A DNA stretch of 64,000 nucleotides from Burkholderiales bacterium Ga0077547 (GCA_001464195.1 LNEY01000008.1:24236-88235), one strand, 5' to 3'. Counted from the first letter of the stretch, positions 26,452-36,941 are shown. Notes: generated from the sequence alone by a model not told the origin. Program-made: numbers and translations.

Positions 26452-27420
26452 ATGTCGAAGCTGAAGCCCGCTCCGCTGCCCTCCGGCACCGTGGTCGGCG
26501 GCTACCAAGTCATCAAGAAGCTGGCAGCTGGCGGGTTCGGCGTGGTGTATCTGGCGGAAGATCCGCAACGCCACATGGTGGCGGTCAAGGAATACCTGCC
26601 ATCCTCTCTGGCCGAGCGCTCGCCAGGCGAGTTGACCCCCAGGGTCAAGCCCGAGAAGCAGCCTCTGTATCGGCTCGGGCTGAAGAGCTTTTTCGAAGAA
26701 GGGCGGTCGCTTGCGCAGATCTCGCACCCGAGCGTCGTCTCGGTGCTGAATTTCTTCCGCGAGAACGAAACCGTCTACATGGTGATGAACTACCTGCAGG
26801 GCGAAACGCTGCAGGATTTCATCGTCACCGCGCGCGACCTGAAGCGCGACAAGGTATTCCGCGAGTCGACCATCCGCAGCCTGTTCGACGAAATCCTGCG
26901 TGGCTTGCGCATCGTGCATCAGCACAAGATGCTGCATTTGGACATCAAGCCGGCCAACATCTTCATCACCAACGACAACAAGGCGGTGATGCTCGACTTC
27001 GGTGCCGCGCGCGAGGTGCTGAGCAAGGAAGGCAACTTCATCCGCCCGATGTACACGCCGGGCTTCGCCGCACCGGAGATGTATCGCCGCGACGGCACAC
27101 TCGGCCCCTGGACCGACATCTACGCCATCGGCGCCTGCATCTACGCCTGCATGCAGGGCTACCCGCCGAACGATGCCCCTCAGCGTATCGAGAAAGACCG
27201 TCTGGCGCTGAGCCTCTCCCGGCTGCGCAATGTGTACTCCGACAACCTGATCGAAGTGACCGAGTGGTGCATGTCGCTTGACCCGCTTTCGCGCCCACAA
27301 AGCGTGTTCGCGCTCCAAAAGGAGCTGGCGCGAGAAACCGAACGCCGCTACACCAAGCTGAGCTTCGGCGAGCGCCTGAAGATGCAGCTCGAAAACCTGA
27401 CCACCGGTGCCAAGGTTTAG
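26452..27420 (+). CDS. Serine/threonine protein kinase (non-RD, cytoplasmic)
   Basis: 322 aa Hanks-type kinase without a transmembrane or sensory domain. Gly-rich loop LAAGGFGVVYLAE near 24-36, catalytic Lys46 in AVKEYL, Glu in FFEEGRSLAQI, catalytic loop HLDIKPANIF at 162-171 (Leu replaces Arg of HRD, so a non-RD kinase), DFG at 182-184, and APEMY near 205-209. ATG 26452 is used; an upstream frame extension overlaps yicC and looks non-coding. It is followed 15 bases later by a PP2C phosphatase, giving a reversible phosphorylation pair upstream of rph-rdgB-hemW. Confidence 0.92.
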   Translation: MSKLKPAPLPSGTVVGGYQVIKKLAAGGFGVVYLAEDPQRHMVAVKEYLPSSLAERSPGELTPRVKPEKQPLYRLGLKSFFEEGRSLAQISHPSVVSVLNFFRENETVYMVMNYLQGETLQDFIVTARDLKRDKVFRESTIRSLFDEILRGLRIVHQHKMLHLDIKPANIFITNDNKAVMLDFGAAREVLSKEGNFIRPMYTPGFAAPEMYRRDGTLGPWTDIYAIGACIYACMQGYPPNDAPQRIEKDRLALSLSRLRNVYSDNLIEVTEWCMSLDPLSRPQSVFALQKELARETERRYTKLSFGERLKMQLENLTTGAKV

Positions 27421-27434
27421 GCCGAAGCAACTGC

Positions 27435-28343
27435 ATGCGCTTCTCCATCTACCAGGTCAGCCGCAAGGGTGGCCGCGAGAAGAACGAAGACCGCATGGGG
27501 TACTCGTACACCCGAGACTCGGGCTTGTTCGCGGTGGCCGATGGCATGGGCGGGCACCCGGAAGGCGAAGTGGCGTCGCAGCTCGCGCTGCAGACCATGT
27601 CGGCCCTGTTTCAGCGCGAGGCCAAGCCCGTGCTGGCCGATCCGCTGGCGTTCCTCAACCAGGCCATCATGGCCGGCCACCAGCAGCTTCTGCGCTACTC
27701 GGCGCAGAAGGCGTTGCCCGACACCCCTCGCACCACCATCGTCGCCTGCGTGCTGCAGGGCGACTCGGCCTACTGGGCGCATTGCGGCGATTCACGGCTT
27801 TACATCGTGCGTGGCGACAAGCTCGTGGCGCGCACCCGCGACCATTCCTATTCCGAGTTGCAGGATGCACTGCACTCGGTGGTGCCGATGCGCGAGCGCC
27901 TGAACCGCAATGTGCTGTTCACCTGCCTCGGCAGCCCGGGCAAGCCGGTGATCGACACCGCGGGTCCGTTCCTGCTGCAAGGCGGCGACCGGCTGATGCT
28001 GTGCTCCGACGGTCTGTGGAGCACGGTGACCGACGCGTCGATCACCGAGGAGCTGGCACAGCACGCCATCACTGAATCGGTCCCCGATCTCGTCGAGCAG
28101 GCGCTGCGCAACGGCGGCCCGAAGTGCGACAACGTGTCGGTGATGGCCATCGAGTGGGAAGCTGCCGAAGCTGCGGTCAGTGTGTCCACGCAGGCGTTGG
28201 GCGACGAGGTGTTCGCCTCGACGATCCAGGCCAGCGTGCTCGGTCATGATGTGATCGACGATCTCGATGATGCCGAGATCGAGCGTTCGATCAAGGAAAT
28301 CAACGACGCCATCCGGCGCTCGTCGTCCCCCAAAAAATCCTGA
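27435..28343 (+). CDS. PP2C-type serine/threonine phosphatase
   Basis: 302 aa. Metal-binding motifs of PPM phosphatases are present: [14 protein letters not shown] near 9-22, [14 protein letters not shown] near 32-45, [11 protein letters not shown] near 115-125, [14 protein letters not shown] near 187-200 and [12 protein letters not shown] near 231-242. Residues after about 245 form an acidic C-terminal tail without a domain. It should reverse the action of the adjacent kinase. Confidence 0.93.
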   Translation: MRFSIYQVSRKGGREKNEDRMGYSYTRDSGLFAVADGMGGHPEGEVASQLALQTMSALFQREAKPVLADPLAFLNQAIMAGHQQLLRYSAQKALPDTPRTTIVACVLQGDSAYWAHCGDSRLYIVRGDKLVARTRDHSYSELQDALHSVVPMRERLNRNVLFTCLGSPGKPVIDTAGPFLLQGGDRLMLCSDGLWSTVTDASITEELAQHAITESVPDLVEQALRNGGPKCDNVSVMAIEWEAAEAAVSVSTQALGDEVFASTIQASVLGHDVIDDLDDAEIERSIKEINDAIRRSSSPKKS

Positions 28344-28353
28344 GGGTTCAACC

Positions 28354-29079
28354 ATGAGTTTCATACGCACGCAGGGGCGCGGCGTCGATGCGCTGCGGCC
28401 GATTCGCATCACGCGCCAGTACACCAAACATGCCGAGGGCTCGGTGCTGATCGAGTTCGGCGACACCCAGGTGCTGTGCACCGCCTCGGTCGAGGAAAAA
28501 GTGCCACCGCACAAGCGTGGTTCGGGTGAGGGCTGGGTCACGGCCGAATACGGCATGCTGCCGCGCGCCACCCACACCCGCAGCGACCGAGAGGCGGCCA
28601 AGGGCAAGCAAAGCGGGCGAACCCAGGAAATACAGCGGCTGATCGGCCGCTCGCTGCGCTGTGTGTTCGACTTGAAGGCGCTGGGCGAACGCACGATCTC
28701 GCTCGACTGCGATGTCATCCAGGCCGATGGCGGCACGCGCACCGCGGCGATCACTGGCGCCTTCGTGGCCGCGCACGATGCGGTGACCGGCCTGATCTCG
28801 CAGGGCAAGCTCGCTGCATCGCCGATCCGCCAGTTCGTGGCGGCGATATCGGTCGGTATCGTCGACGGCACGCCGCTGCTCGACCTCGAATACATCGAGG
28901 ACTCGGCCTGCGACACCGACATGAATGTGGTGATGACGGGTACCGGCGGCTTCGTCGAGGTGCAGGGCACCGCTGAGGGCGCATCGTTTTCACGCGCCGA
29001 GATGGACAAGCTGCTGCAACTCGCTGACCAAGGCATCCGCCAGTTGGTGACTGCACAGCGCCAGGCACTGGGCGTGTGA
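28354..29079 (+). CDS. rph: Ribonuclease PH
   Basis: 241 aa phosphorolytic 3'-to-5' exoribonuclease that trims tRNA 3' ends. Motifs: [19 protein letters not shown] near 57-75, [14 protein letters not shown] near 86-99, and [20 protein letters not shown] near 114-133. The ATG at 28354 starts the conserved [17 protein letters not shown] block 10 bases after the phosphatase stop. Confidence 0.97.
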   Translation: MSFIRTQGRGVDALRPIRITRQYTKHAEGSVLIEFGDTQVLCTASVEEKVPPHKRGSGEGWVTAEYGMLPRATHTRSDREAAKGKQSGRTQEIQRLIGRSLRCVFDLKALGERTISLDCDVIQADGGTRTAAITGAFVAAHDAVTGLISQGKLAASPIRQFVAAISVGIVDGTPLLDLEYIEDSACDTDMNVVMTGTGGFVEVQGTAEGASFSRAEMDKLLQLADQGIRQLVTAQRQALGV

Positions 29080-29083
29080 CGCG

Positions 29084-29698
29084 ATGAAGCTGGTGCTGGC
29101 GTCGAACAACGCGGGCAAGCTGGCCGAGCTGCAGGCGCTGTTCGCACCGCTGGGCCTGGCGCTGGTGCGGCAAGGTGACCTCGGCATCCCCGAGGCCGAG
29201 GAACCGCACCGGACCTTCCTCGAAAACGCGCTCGCGAAAGCCCGCCATGCGGCGAGTCTCGCCGCGGGTGCGGCCATCGCTGACGACTCGGGCCTGTGCG
29301 TCGACGCGCTCGGCGGCGCGCCTGGCGTGCGCTCGGCACGCTATGCCGAAGACCATGGCCAGGCGAAGGGCGATGCCACCAACAACCGGGTGCTGCTGGA
29401 CAAGCTCTCCGCGTTCCCTGAGGCGTCGCAGCGCAGCGCGCGGTTCGTCTGTGCTCTGGTGGCGGTGCGTTCGGCCGACGATCCCCAGCCGCTGGTGGCG
29501 ATGGGCCGCTGGGCGGGTGTGATCTGGCCGGCACCACGCGGCGACGCCGGCTTCGGCTACGACCCCTTGCTGTACATCCCCGAGCTCGAGCGAACCGTCG
29601 CGGAATTGAGCCCCGCAGACAAGAACGAGCGCAGCCACCGCGGCCTCGCGTCGCGCGAGATGCTGCGGCAGATGCGAGAGGTGTGGGGCCTTGGCTGA
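29084..29698 (+). CDS. rdgB: XTP/dITP diphosphatase (RdgB/HAM1)
   Basis: 204 aa. N-terminal KLVLASNNAGKLAELQAL near 2-19, TFLENALAKARHAA near 44-57, IADDSGLCVDALGGAPGVRS near 65-84, and GFGYDPLLYIPE near 157-168. It hydrolyses non-canonical purine nucleotides. It begins four bases after rph and overlaps hemW by eight bases. Confidence 0.97.
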   Translation: MKLVLASNNAGKLAELQALFAPLGLALVRQGDLGIPEAEEPHRTFLENALAKARHAASLAAGAAIADDSGLCVDALGGAPGVRSARYAEDHGQAKGDATNNRVLLDKLSAFPEASQRSARFVCALVAVRSADDPQPLVAMGRWAGVIWPAPRGDAGFGYDPLLYIPELERTVAELSPADKNERSHRGLASREMLRQMREVWGLG

Positions 29699-30995
29699 CC
29701 GCACGGTGCTGCCGGCGATCGTGCCGGCCGATGGTGCCGAGGGGGCATCGGCGGCTGTCAACGTCGACCCCAGCCAGTTGCTTGCCCGCTACCTGCGCCC
29801 CGGCACACTGAACCTGGCGGCGCTGCCACCGCTGTCGTTGTATGTGCACCTGCCGTGGTGCCTGAAGAAGTGCCCCTATTGCGACTTCAACTCCCATGAG
29901 CGTCGCGCCGTCGATGGAGGCGATGGCTCGGATCTGCAGCCGTTTGACCGTTACCTCGACGCGTTGCGTTGCGACCTGGAGGCCGCGCTGCCGTTCATCT
30001 GGGGCCGGCGCATCCACACCGTGTTCATCGGTGGTGGCACGCCGAGCCTGTTTTCGCCCGAGCGCATCGATCAGCTGATCACTGACATCCGCGCCCGGCT
30101 GCCCCTGGAGCCTGCTTGTGAAATCACGATGGAGGCCAACCCAGGCACCTTCGAGCGCGATCGATTTCGCGGCTACCGCGCAGCGGGCGTCACCCGCTTG
30201 TCGATTGGCGTGCAGAGTTTCAACGACGCCAAGCTGGCCGCGCTGGGGCGTGTGCACGATGGCGAGCAGGCGAGGGCCGCCCTGGCCGAGGCCAGCGACG
30301 CATTCGACACCTACAACCTCGACCTGATGTACGCACTGCCCGGACAGACGCTGGCTGAGCTGGACACGGATCTGTCAGAGGCGCTGTCATTTCAGCCACC
30401 CCACCTGTCGATCTATCACCTGACCATCGAGCCCAACACGCTGTTCGCGAAACACCCGCCCGCGGGCGACTTGGCCGTGCCCGACGACGACACCGCCTTC
30501 GACATGCTCGACCGCATCACACAGGCCACCGAGGCGGCTGGCCTTTCGCGCTACGAGGTGTCGGCCTTCGCGCGGCCGGGTCACCGCTGCGCGCACAACC
30601 TCAACTACTGGCAGTTCGGCGATTACCTCGGCATCGGCGCCGGAGCGCACAGCAAGCTCAGCTATCCGCACCGCGTGGTGCGCCAGGTGCGTTTTCGTGA
30701 TCCGTCGACCTATATGACGAATGCGCTCGCGGGCCGTGCGATCGCCCAAGACGAGGAGGTGCCGCGCAAGCAGTTGCCGTTCGAGTTCATGCTCAACGGA
30801 CTGCGGTTGAAGGAGGGCGTCGAGCTGACTCGCTACACCGAGCGCACCGGCCTGCCGCTGAGCTCAGTCGAGCGCGCGCTGGACGAGGCCGTGCGCAAGG
30901 GCTGGCTGCTGCGCGAGCCGAACTGGATCCAGCCCACGCCGCGCGGGTATGACCTGCTGAATGATTTGCAGGAACTTTTTCTACCAGCAACCTGA
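29691..30995 (+). CDS. hemW: HemW-type radical SAM heme chaperone/coproporphyrinogen III oxidase-like
   Basis: 434 aa from a TTG at 29691 inside the rdgB end. SYVHLPWC-type segment LSLYVHLPWCLKKCPYCDF near 43-61 holds the CxxxCxxC cluster; VFIGGGTPSLF, EITMEANPGTFE and RLSIGVQSFNDAKL follow in the expected order. The absence of an extra HemN-specific N-terminal region marks it as HemW. It usually sits after rdgB in this lineage. The first 30 residues before the barrel are poorly conserved, so the exact start is uncertain. Confidence 0.93.
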   Translation: MADRTVLPAIVPADGAEGASAAVNVDPSQLLARYLRPGTLNLAALPPLSLYVHLPWCLKKCPYCDFNSHERRAVDGGDGSDLQPFDRYLDALRCDLEAALPFIWGRRIHTVFIGGGTPSLFSPERIDQLITDIRARLPLEPACEITMEANPGTFERDRFRGYRAAGVTRLSIGVQSFNDAKLAALGRVHDGEQARAALAEASDAFDTYNLDLMYALPGQTLAELDTDLSEALSFQPPHLSIYHLTIEPNTLFAKHPPAGDLAVPDDDTAFDMLDRITQATEAAGLSRYEVSAFARPGHRCAHNLNYWQFGDYLGIGAGAHSKLSYPHRVVRQVRFRDPSTYMTNALAGRAIAQDEEVPRKQLPFEFMLNGLRLKEGVELTRYTERTGLPLSSVERALDEAVRKGWLLREPNWIQPTPRGYDLLNDLQELFLPAT

Positions 30996-31138
30996 GCTTT
31001 TGGCGTTGATTTTTCTGATATTCAAAGCATCGCTAAAGTTGCGGTTATCACGGGGCTGATACATCGTCATCGCGGACAGGCACAGACGAGCACGGGCAGC
31101 CCCGCCTTTCGCACCGCGTAGTGACTGGAGAGAAACTG

Positions 31139-31606
31139 ATGACGACACTGCAGATCAACGGCCGCTCCACCGTGGTCGACGCACCCGAAGACACCCCGCT
31201 GCTGTGGGTTCTGCGCGACCACCTGGGGATGACGGGCACCAAGTTCGGCTGTGGCATGGCGATGTGCGGTGCATGCACGGTCCATCTCGACGGCATCCCC
31301 ACACGTGCCTGCGTGACGCCTATCAGCTCGGTGGCGGGCAGGAAAGTGACAACGATCGAAGGTGTCGGGGCGACCAAGACGGGCGCGGCGGTACAGGCGG
31401 CCTGGCAGAAGATCGGTGTGCCGCAGTGCGGTTACTGCCAAGCTGGGCAAATCATGACGGCGACGGCGCTGCTCAACGGCAACGGCAAGCCGAGCGACGA
31501 CGACATCGAGAACGCGATGGCCGGCAACCTGTGTCGCTGCGGGACCTACACGCGCATACGCGCTGCCATCAAGACGGCTGCCGGCATCGAGGGAGGCACC
31601 GCATGA
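31139..31606 (+). CDS. iorA: Molybdenum hydroxylase small [2Fe-2S] subunit (isoquinoline 1-oxidoreductase alpha type)
   Basis: 155 aa. The plant-ferredoxin-like cluster is [13 protein letters not shown] near 41-53 with a further Cys in TRACVTP; the second cluster is [10 protein letters not shown] near 98-107 and NLCRCGTY near 130-137. A ribosome binding site (GGAGAG) lies seven bases upstream of ATG 31139. The gene ends in a four-base ATGA overlap with the large subunit. It carries electrons from the molybdenum site; this two-subunit set lacks an FAD subunit. Confidence 0.9.
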   Translation: MTTLQINGRSTVVDAPEDTPLLWVLRDHLGMTGTKFGCGMAMCGACTVHLDGIPTRACVTPISSVAGRKVTTIEGVGATKTGAAVQAAWQKIGVPQCGYCQAGQIMTATALLNGNGKPSDDDIENAMAGNLCRCGTYTRIRAAIKTAAGIEGGTA

Positions 31607-33945
31607 TCTCGAACGACTTGGCGAAATGGGTGAACGTTGCAGACGCTGCCGCCACCTCCCCAAGCGGCGGGCCGACGCGGCGCTCGTTGCTGAAGGGCAT
31701 TCCACTCACCGGCCTGGTCTTGTATGTGGGCCTGCCGGGCATCGGATCCGCAGCCGAGCAGCCGCAGAAGTACGGTGGCGACGCCATGCCACACGGCGTG
31801 ATAGACAACCCGAAGGTCTACGTGTCCATCGCGCCTGATGGAACGGTCAGCATCGTCGTGAACCGGTCGGAGATGGGCCAGGGTGTTCGCACCAGCTTGC
31901 CGAAGATCGTTGCCGATGAGTTGGAAGCCGACTGGAAGCGTGTGAAGGTGGTTCAGGCGCCCGGCGACGAGCCCAAGTACGGCAACCAGGACACCGATGG
32001 TTCGCGCAGCACTCGTCACTGGTTCGACCCGATGCGGCGGTGCGGCGCAAGCGCTCGCACCATGCTCGAACAGGCTGCCGCGGCGAAGTGGAAGGTGCCG
32101 GTCGACCAGGTTCATGCGCGCAACCATGAAGTGATCCACCAACCCAGTGGCCGAAGGCTGGGGTATGGCGCGCTCGCACTGGCTGCCGCCTCGCTGGAGG
32201 TGCCTGCGGCCGCTACGCTCAAGCTCAAGGATCCCAAGCAATATCGCTACATCGGCAAGAACGATACGTTCCTGACGGACGGCAAGGCGATCGCCACCGG
32301 CACTGCGCAGTTCGGCATCGACATGCGCCTGCCGGGCATGGTCCACGCAGTGGTTGCGCGCCCGCCAGTGCTTGGCGGCCAGGTCAAGTCGTTTGATGCC
32401 AGCGACGCGCTGAAGGTCCCGGGCGTGCTGAAGGTCTTTGCGCTCGAGGGCACGCCACCGCCGTCGGAGTTCCAGCCGATCGGTGGCATCGTCGTTGTCG
32501 CCAAGGACACCTGGGCCGCGGTCAAAGGGCGCAGCCTGCTGAAGATCGAGTGGAACGACGGCGCGCACGGGAGCTACGACTCTGACAGCTTCCGAAAGGA
32601 ACTCGAAGCGGCGGTGTCGAAGCCGGGTGGCAAGGAGGTCCGCAACGAGGGCGACGTCTATGCCGCCCTCGCGGTAGCCGCCAAGCGCATTGAAGCCAAC
32701 TATTACGTGCCGCACTACGCCCACGCGGCGATGGAGCCCCCCGTGGCCACGGCGCGCATCAGCGGTGGCAAGTGCGAGGTCTGGGCGCCGAGTCAGTCAC
32801 CTCAGGCCGCAGTCGATCGCCTTGCGAAGCGGCTGAATCTCTCGCCCGAGAACATCACCGTGCACGTGACGCTGCTGGGCGGTGGCTTCGGCCGCAAGTC
32901 GAAGTGCGACTTCGTGCTGGAGGCGGCGCTCGTGTCGAAGGAACTCGGTGGCACGCCGGTCAAACTGACGTGGACGCGCGAAGACGACCTGCACCACGAT
33001 TACTTTCACACCGTGACGGCCCAGCACCTGGAGGCGGGTGTCGATGCGAGCGGCAAGGTCACGGCGTGGCTGCACCGCAGCGCGGAGCCCACCATCGTCT
33101 CCATCTTCGCGCCCGACCCCAAGCACCTCGCGCCTTTCGAACTCGGTCTAGGCCTGACCAACATGCCGTACGCGATTCCGAATGTGCGCATGGAGAACCC
33201 GGAGGCGACCGCGCACACCCGCATCGGCTGGCTGCGCGCGGTGAACAACATCCAACATGCCTTCGCGACGCAGTCCTTCGTTGCGGAAGTGGCGCAGGCG
33301 CAGGGCAAGGATCATCGCGACTTCCTGCTTGAGTTGCTGGGCCCCGACCGGCAGATCGACCCGACGAAGATCGGTGAGAGCTGGAACCATGGTGAATCAC
33401 CGCAGCGCTACCCGATCGATACCGGACGGCTGCGTCGTGTGATCGAGCGCGTGACGAAGGAGGCGTCATGGGGACGCAAGCTGCCGAAGGGTCAAGGGCA
33501 GGGCTTGGCGGCACACTACAGCTTCGTGACGTACATCGCCGCGGTGGTAGAGGTCGTGATCGACGCGAAGGGCGAGATCGTGATTCCGCGGGTCGATGTG
33601 GCGGTGGATTGCGGACCGCAGATCAACCCCGACCGCATCCGTTCGCAGATTGAAGGGGCTTGTGTCATGGGGCTGAGCCAGGCGCTGGTCAGCGAAGTCA
33701 CATTCAAGCAGGGCCGGCCGCAACAAGACAACTTCCATCAGTTCGAAATTCTCCGCATGAACATGGCGCCCAAGAAGATCGTGGTGCACCTGATGCCGTC
33801 GAGCAATTTCGACGCCCCGTTGGGCGGAGTGGGTGAGCCGGGCGTTCCGGTCATGGCGCCGGCACTGATGAACGCGATTCAGGCGGCCGTGGGCAAGCGC
33901 ATTCGGCAGTTGCCGCTGCGTGAACAGCTCTCGTCCCCGGCCTGA
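31603..33945 (+). CDS. iorB: Molybdenum hydroxylase large subunit (isoquinoline 1-oxidoreductase beta/aldehyde oxidoreductase type)
   Basis: 780 aa. A twin-arginine signal is present near 24-53 ([20 protein letters not shown]), so the complex is probably exported folded with its cofactor. Molybdopterin-binding segments include [19 protein letters not shown] near 89-107, [14 protein letters not shown] near 424-437, and the C-terminal [19 protein letters not shown] with the expected catalytic Glu near 745. The family hydroxylates N-heterocycles or oxidises aldehydes; the substrate cannot be assigned. No cytochrome subunit or cofactor-insertion (XdhC/CoxI) gene follows. Confidence 0.88.
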   Translation: MISNDLAKWVNVADAAATSPSGGPTRRSLLKGIPLTGLVLYVGLPGIGSAAEQPQKYGGDAMPHGVIDNPKVYVSIAPDGTVSIVVNRSEMGQGVRTSLPKIVADELEADWKRVKVVQAPGDEPKYGNQDTDGSRSTRHWFDPMRRCGASARTMLEQAAAAKWKVPVDQVHARNHEVIHQPSGRRLGYGALALAAASLEVPAAATLKLKDPKQYRYIGKNDTFLTDGKAIATGTAQFGIDMRLPGMVHAVVARPPVLGGQVKSFDASDALKVPGVLKVFALEGTPPPSEFQPIGGIVVVAKDTWAAVKGRSLLKIEWNDGAHGSYDSDSFRKELEAAVSKPGGKEVRNEGDVYAALAVAAKRIEANYYVPHYAHAAMEPPVATARISGGKCEVWAPSQSPQAAVDRLAKRLNLSPENITVHVTLLGGGFGRKSKCDFVLEAALVSKELGGTPVKLTWTREDDLHHDYFHTVTAQHLEAGVDASGKVTAWLHRSAEPTIVSIFAPDPKHLAPFELGLGLTNMPYAIPNVRMENPEATAHTRIGWLRAVNNIQHAFATQSFVAEVAQAQGKDHRDFLLELLGPDRQIDPTKIGESWNHGESPQRYPIDTGRLRRVIERVTKEASWGRKLPKGQGQGLAAHYSFVTYIAAVVEVVIDAKGEIVIPRVDVAVDCGPQINPDRIRSQIEGACVMGLSQALVSEVTFKQGRPQQDNFHQFEILRMNMAPKKIVVHLMPSSNFDAPLGGVGEPGVPVMAPALMNAIQAAVGKRIRQLPLREQLSSPA

Positions 33946-34005
33946 ACGATTGCGCGCGGGCGGCGTGGCCGGGCCGACAAGCGACCGGACTTAGTTCGCC
34001 CCGCG

Positions 34006-35088
34006 CTAGACGCGGGTCATCGACATGCCCGAGGTGCTGCGCAGCCGCTCGATCAGCTTCGACGCGATATGCGTCAGCGGCAGCACCTCATGGGCAGCGC
34101 CGGCCGCAATCGCTTCGCGCGGCATGCCGAACACGACGCAGGTCGCTTCGTCCTGCACGAAGTTGTAGCTGCCGGCATCGCGCATCTCGCGCATCGCGGT
34201 GGCGCCGTCGGCGCCCATGCCAGTGAGCATCAGGCCCAGTGCGTTCGGGCCCACCACGCGGGCGGCCGACTTGAACAGCACCTCGACCGAGGGCTTGTGC
34301 CGGTTCACCGGCTCGCCGTCACGCACCCGCGCGATGTAGTTCGCGCCGCTGCGCTCAACGCTCAGATGAAAGCCACCCGGCGCGATGTAGGCATGGCCAG
34401 GCAGGATGCGCTCGCCATCGCGCGCTTCGGCCACGCGCACCTTGCACAATCCGTCGAGCCGGGCCGCATAGCTCTTGGTGAAGCCAGGGGGCATGTGCTG
34501 CGTGATGACCACCGCCGGGCAATCGGGTGGCAGGTTCATCAGCACCTCTTTGGTGGCTTCGGTGCCGCCGGTGCTGGCACCGATGAAGATGATTTTTTCG
34601 GTGGACAACCGGCCGATCGAGGTGGCCGGCGCGCTGGGACGCTGCACTGCGCCGGCGCTGCCCGCTGGCGCTGCAGTGCGGCGCAGATGGGCCTTGGACG
34701 CGATGCGCACCTTGTCGGTGATGTCGTGGGCCAGCAGCTTCAGGCCGTCGGCCACGCCGATCTTGGGCTTGGCGACGAAGTCGACCGCGCCCAGTTCCAG
34801 CGCGCGCATCGTGACATCGGCACCGCGCTCGGTCAGCGTCGAGACCATTACCACCGGCATGGGCCGCAGGCGCATCAGCTTGCCGAGGAAGTCGATGCCG
34901 TCCATGCGTGGCATCTCGACATCGAGCGTGATCACGTCGGGGTTCAATTCCCGGATCATCTCCCGCGCCACGAAGGGGTCGGACGCCGCGCCGACGCACT
35001 CCATGTCGGGTTGCTTGTTGATGATCTCGGTCAACAAGCCGCGCACCAGCGCTGAATCGTCTACCACCACCACACGGGTCTTCACCAT
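34006..35088 (-). CDS. cheB: Chemotaxis response regulator protein-glutamate methylesterase CheB
   Basis: 360 aa. N-terminal receiver: [16 protein letters not shown] near 7-22, phospho-Asp in [13 protein letters not shown] near 53-65. C-terminal methylesterase triad: Ser in [12 protein letters not shown] near 171-182, His in [10 protein letters not shown] near 197-206, Asp in [11 protein letters not shown] near 293-303. It removes receptor methyl groups and deamidates. It is the last gene of the minus-strand cheR-cheD-cheB unit. Confidence 0.97.
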   Translation of the reverse strand: MVKTRVVVVDDSALVRGLLTEIINKQPDMECVGAASDPFVAREMIRELNPDVITLDVEMPRMDGIDFLGKLMRLRPMPVVMVSTLTERGADVTMRALELGAVDFVAKPKIGVADGLKLLAHDITDKVRIASKAHLRRTAAPAGSAGAVQRPSAPATSIGRLSTEKIIFIGASTGGTEATKEVLMNLPPDCPAVVITQHMPPGFTKSYAARLDGLCKVRVAEARDGERILPGHAYIAPGGFHLSVERSGANYIARVRDGEPVNRHKPSVEVLFKSAARVVGPNALGLMLTGMGADGATAMREMRDAGSYNFVQDEATCVVFGMPREAIAAGAAHEVLPLTHIASKLIERLRSTSGMSMTRV

Positions 35089-35135
35089 GGCTTGCTCGAA
35101 TCAATCAGTGATCTTCGGTCCATCGTCCCGCGGCG

Positions 35136-35849
35136 TCAGAACAGATCGACCGAGCCGCCGCTGCTGCTCGATGTGATCGCGCGTTCGACCGCCACCCTGT
35201 CTTGTGCCACCACAGCATCGCTGCTGGTCGCGGCGAGTCGCTTCACCATCGCCTTGCCACTGGCCGGGAGGAAGCACACCTTGCGCGGGTAGATGTCCAT
35301 GACATCCTTGGACACCACCGTGATGTGCTCGGTCTTCAGGTAGTTCAGCACGAAGCTGGTGTTGCGCTCGCCGACATTCAGCGAGTTCATGCCGCTGATG
35401 ACGGCCCCGCCACCGAAGACCTTGGCCTCCAGGCCCGTGCGTGACGCACCGCGCTTGAGCAACTCGTTGATCAGCAGCTCCATTGCGTAGGAACCGTAGC
35501 GTCCGGAGTCGCCCACGCCCTCGGGCAGCATGAAGTGGTTCATGCCACCGATCCGAGCGTTGCGGTCCCACAGGCAGGCGGCGATGCACGACCCCAGTGT
35601 GGTCATGATCAGCAGGTCCTGGTCGTCGACGTAGTACTCGCCGGGCAGTACCTTCACCGCGTCGCTCTTGAAATGCGCCTCGTAGAAAAAGAAAGACGCT
35701 TCGCCTGGCTTGGGCACTTTGGCCCGCAGTTGTGCCAGCCGTGAGCCCGCCGGCGGTGTGCCGAAGCCCTGTGTCGACACCCCTCCGACAGGTGCGGAAC
35801 GCAGACGGGACACGGACGACGCGGCGCTGGCATTCGGGGCGATCGACAT
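35136..35849 (-). CDS. cheD: Chemoreceptor glutamine deamidase CheD
   Basis: 237 aa. The catalytic Cys is in LGSCIAACLWD near 107-117 and the His in GGMNHFMLPEG near 122-132; GSYAMELLINELLKRGA and VFGGGAVISG follow. The start at ATG 35849 leaves an unconserved N-terminal tail of about 50 residues; an earlier GTG at 35906 would run into cheR and is not needed. It lies 28 bases after cheR and 47 before cheB. Confidence 0.94.
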   Translation of the reverse strand: MSIAPNASAASSVSRLRSAPVGGVSTQGFGTPPAGSRLAQLRAKVPKPGEASFFFYEAHFKSDAVKVLPGEYYVDDQDLLIMTTLGSCIAACLWDRNARIGGMNHFMLPEGVGDSGRYGSYAMELLINELLKRGASRTGLEAKVFGGGAVISGMNSLNVGERNTSFVLNYLKTEHITVVSKDVMDIYPRKVCFLPASGKAMVKRLAATSSDAVVAQDRVAVERAITSSSSGGSVDLF

Positions 35850-35877
35850 GGTCGTGGGTCTCGTGTTCGAGAAGTGG

Positions 35878-36753
35878 TCAAACGCGCTCGTAGATCGTCT
35901 TGCCACGCAGCCGGAACAGGCTGCGCGCTTCGGTGAAGTTCTCGGAGTGGCCCACGTACAACAAGCCGCGAGGCTTCATCGTCGCGTGTATCTTTTCCAG
36001 CACGCGCAGCTGCGTGGGTGCATCGAAATAGATCATCACGTTGCGACAGAACACGATGTCGAACGGGTCGCCGAGCGACCAGCGCGCATCCATCAGGTTC
36101 AGCACGCGAAACTCGATCATCCGGGCCAGCTCCGGGCGCACACGCATCAAGCCGGCCTGCGCGCCCTTGCCGCGCAGAAAGTGCTGCCGCAGCCGTTCCG
36201 GTGACAACCCGCGCGCCTCCAGCGGATACACCCCCGCAGCGGCGGTGGCCAGCACGTTGGTGTCGATGTCGCTTGCGACCAACCTGGCTCCGTGGTTCGG
36301 GCCCAAGGCCTCGTTGACCGTCATCGCGATCGAATAGGGTTCTTCGCCGGTGGAGGCGGCGCTGCACCAGAGGCGTGCCGGGCCCTGACCGCTGCGTGCG
36401 CGGAGGTCATCGACCAACGCGCTGAAATGATGGTCTTCACGAAAAAACGAGGTGAGGTTGGTGGTCAGGCAGTTGATGAACTCCTGCCATTCAGCGTCGG
36501 CGGCGGCACCGTGAGCCTGTTCCAACCACTGCAGGTAACTGGCAAACGAATGGTGGCTTGTTTCGCGAAGTCGGCGCGACACCCGGCTGTAAACCATGGC
36601 CTGCTTGCCGGTGCCGAGGCTGATGCCAGCACGTTCGTAAATCAGCTTGCGGATGCGCTCGAAGTCGGCGGCATCGAAAGCCAGATCTCGCTGCGCTGCC
36701 GAGCCAGCGTCATCGGGGCGGGGACGCGCAGACGCAGGCATCACGGCAGACAT
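35878..36753 (-). CDS. cheR: Chemotaxis protein methyltransferase CheR
   Basis: 291 aa. N-terminal helical domain with IRKLIYERAGISLGTGKQ near 34-51 and TNLTSFFRE near 97-105; SAM-binding domain with LWCSAASTGEEPYSIAM near 128-144, ASDIDTNVL near 162-170 and FDIVFCRNVMIYFD near 229-242. It methylates receptor glutamates using SAM. A FliA-type promoter lies upstream at 36795-36821. No pentapeptide-binding extension beyond the standard core is evident. Confidence 0.97.
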   Translation of the reverse strand: MSAVMPASARPRPDDAGSAAQRDLAFDAADFERIRKLIYERAGISLGTGKQAMVYSRVSRRLRETSHHSFASYLQWLEQAHGAAADAEWQEFINCLTTNLTSFFREDHHFSALVDDLRARSGQGPARLWCSAASTGEEPYSIAMTVNEALGPNHGARLVASDIDTNVLATAAAGVYPLEARGLSPERLRQHFLRGKGAQAGLMRVRPELARMIEFRVLNLMDARWSLGDPFDIVFCRNVMIYFDAPTQLRVLEKIHATMKPRGLLYVGHSENFTEARSLFRLRGKTIYERV

Positions 36754-36794
36754 GGTCGAACGCTCCGGTCAGGCGTGGTGGGCAGCATGACTGA

Positions 36795-36821
36795 CTATCG
36801 GCAGCACGCTCCGCGACTTGA
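36795..36821 (-). promoter_or_regulatory. FliA (sigma-28) type promoter for cheRDB
   Basis: Read on the minus strand, TCAAGTCG, 11 bases, then GCCGATAG match the sigma-28 consensus TAAAGTTT-N11-GCCGATAA (five of eight and seven of eight). It sits about 42 bases before the cheR start codon, the right distance and direction for a flagellar/chemotaxis class III operon. Confidence 0.65.
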
Positions 36822-36941
36822 ATGGAGGCCTGCGCTGCGGGATCCCGTGAACTGACCGGAATTCACCCACCTGATGCGCGTTGTTACGTTTTGCGACACC
36901 GCTAGACTGAGCGCCTGTTTGGCCGACGTGTGCCCGCCCTG

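Noticed and set aside
27792..30257. 821-codon open frame on the minus strand
   Set aside because: Antisense to the phosphatase, rph, rdgB and hemW, all of which have full family motifs; the composition (Arg/His/Ala-rich, low complexity) is typical of antisense frames in GC-rich DNA.
31204..31602. N-terminal extension of the molybdenum hydroxylase large subunit
   Set aside because: Overlaps the ferredoxin subunit out of frame; ATG 31603 gives a proper twin-arginine leader.
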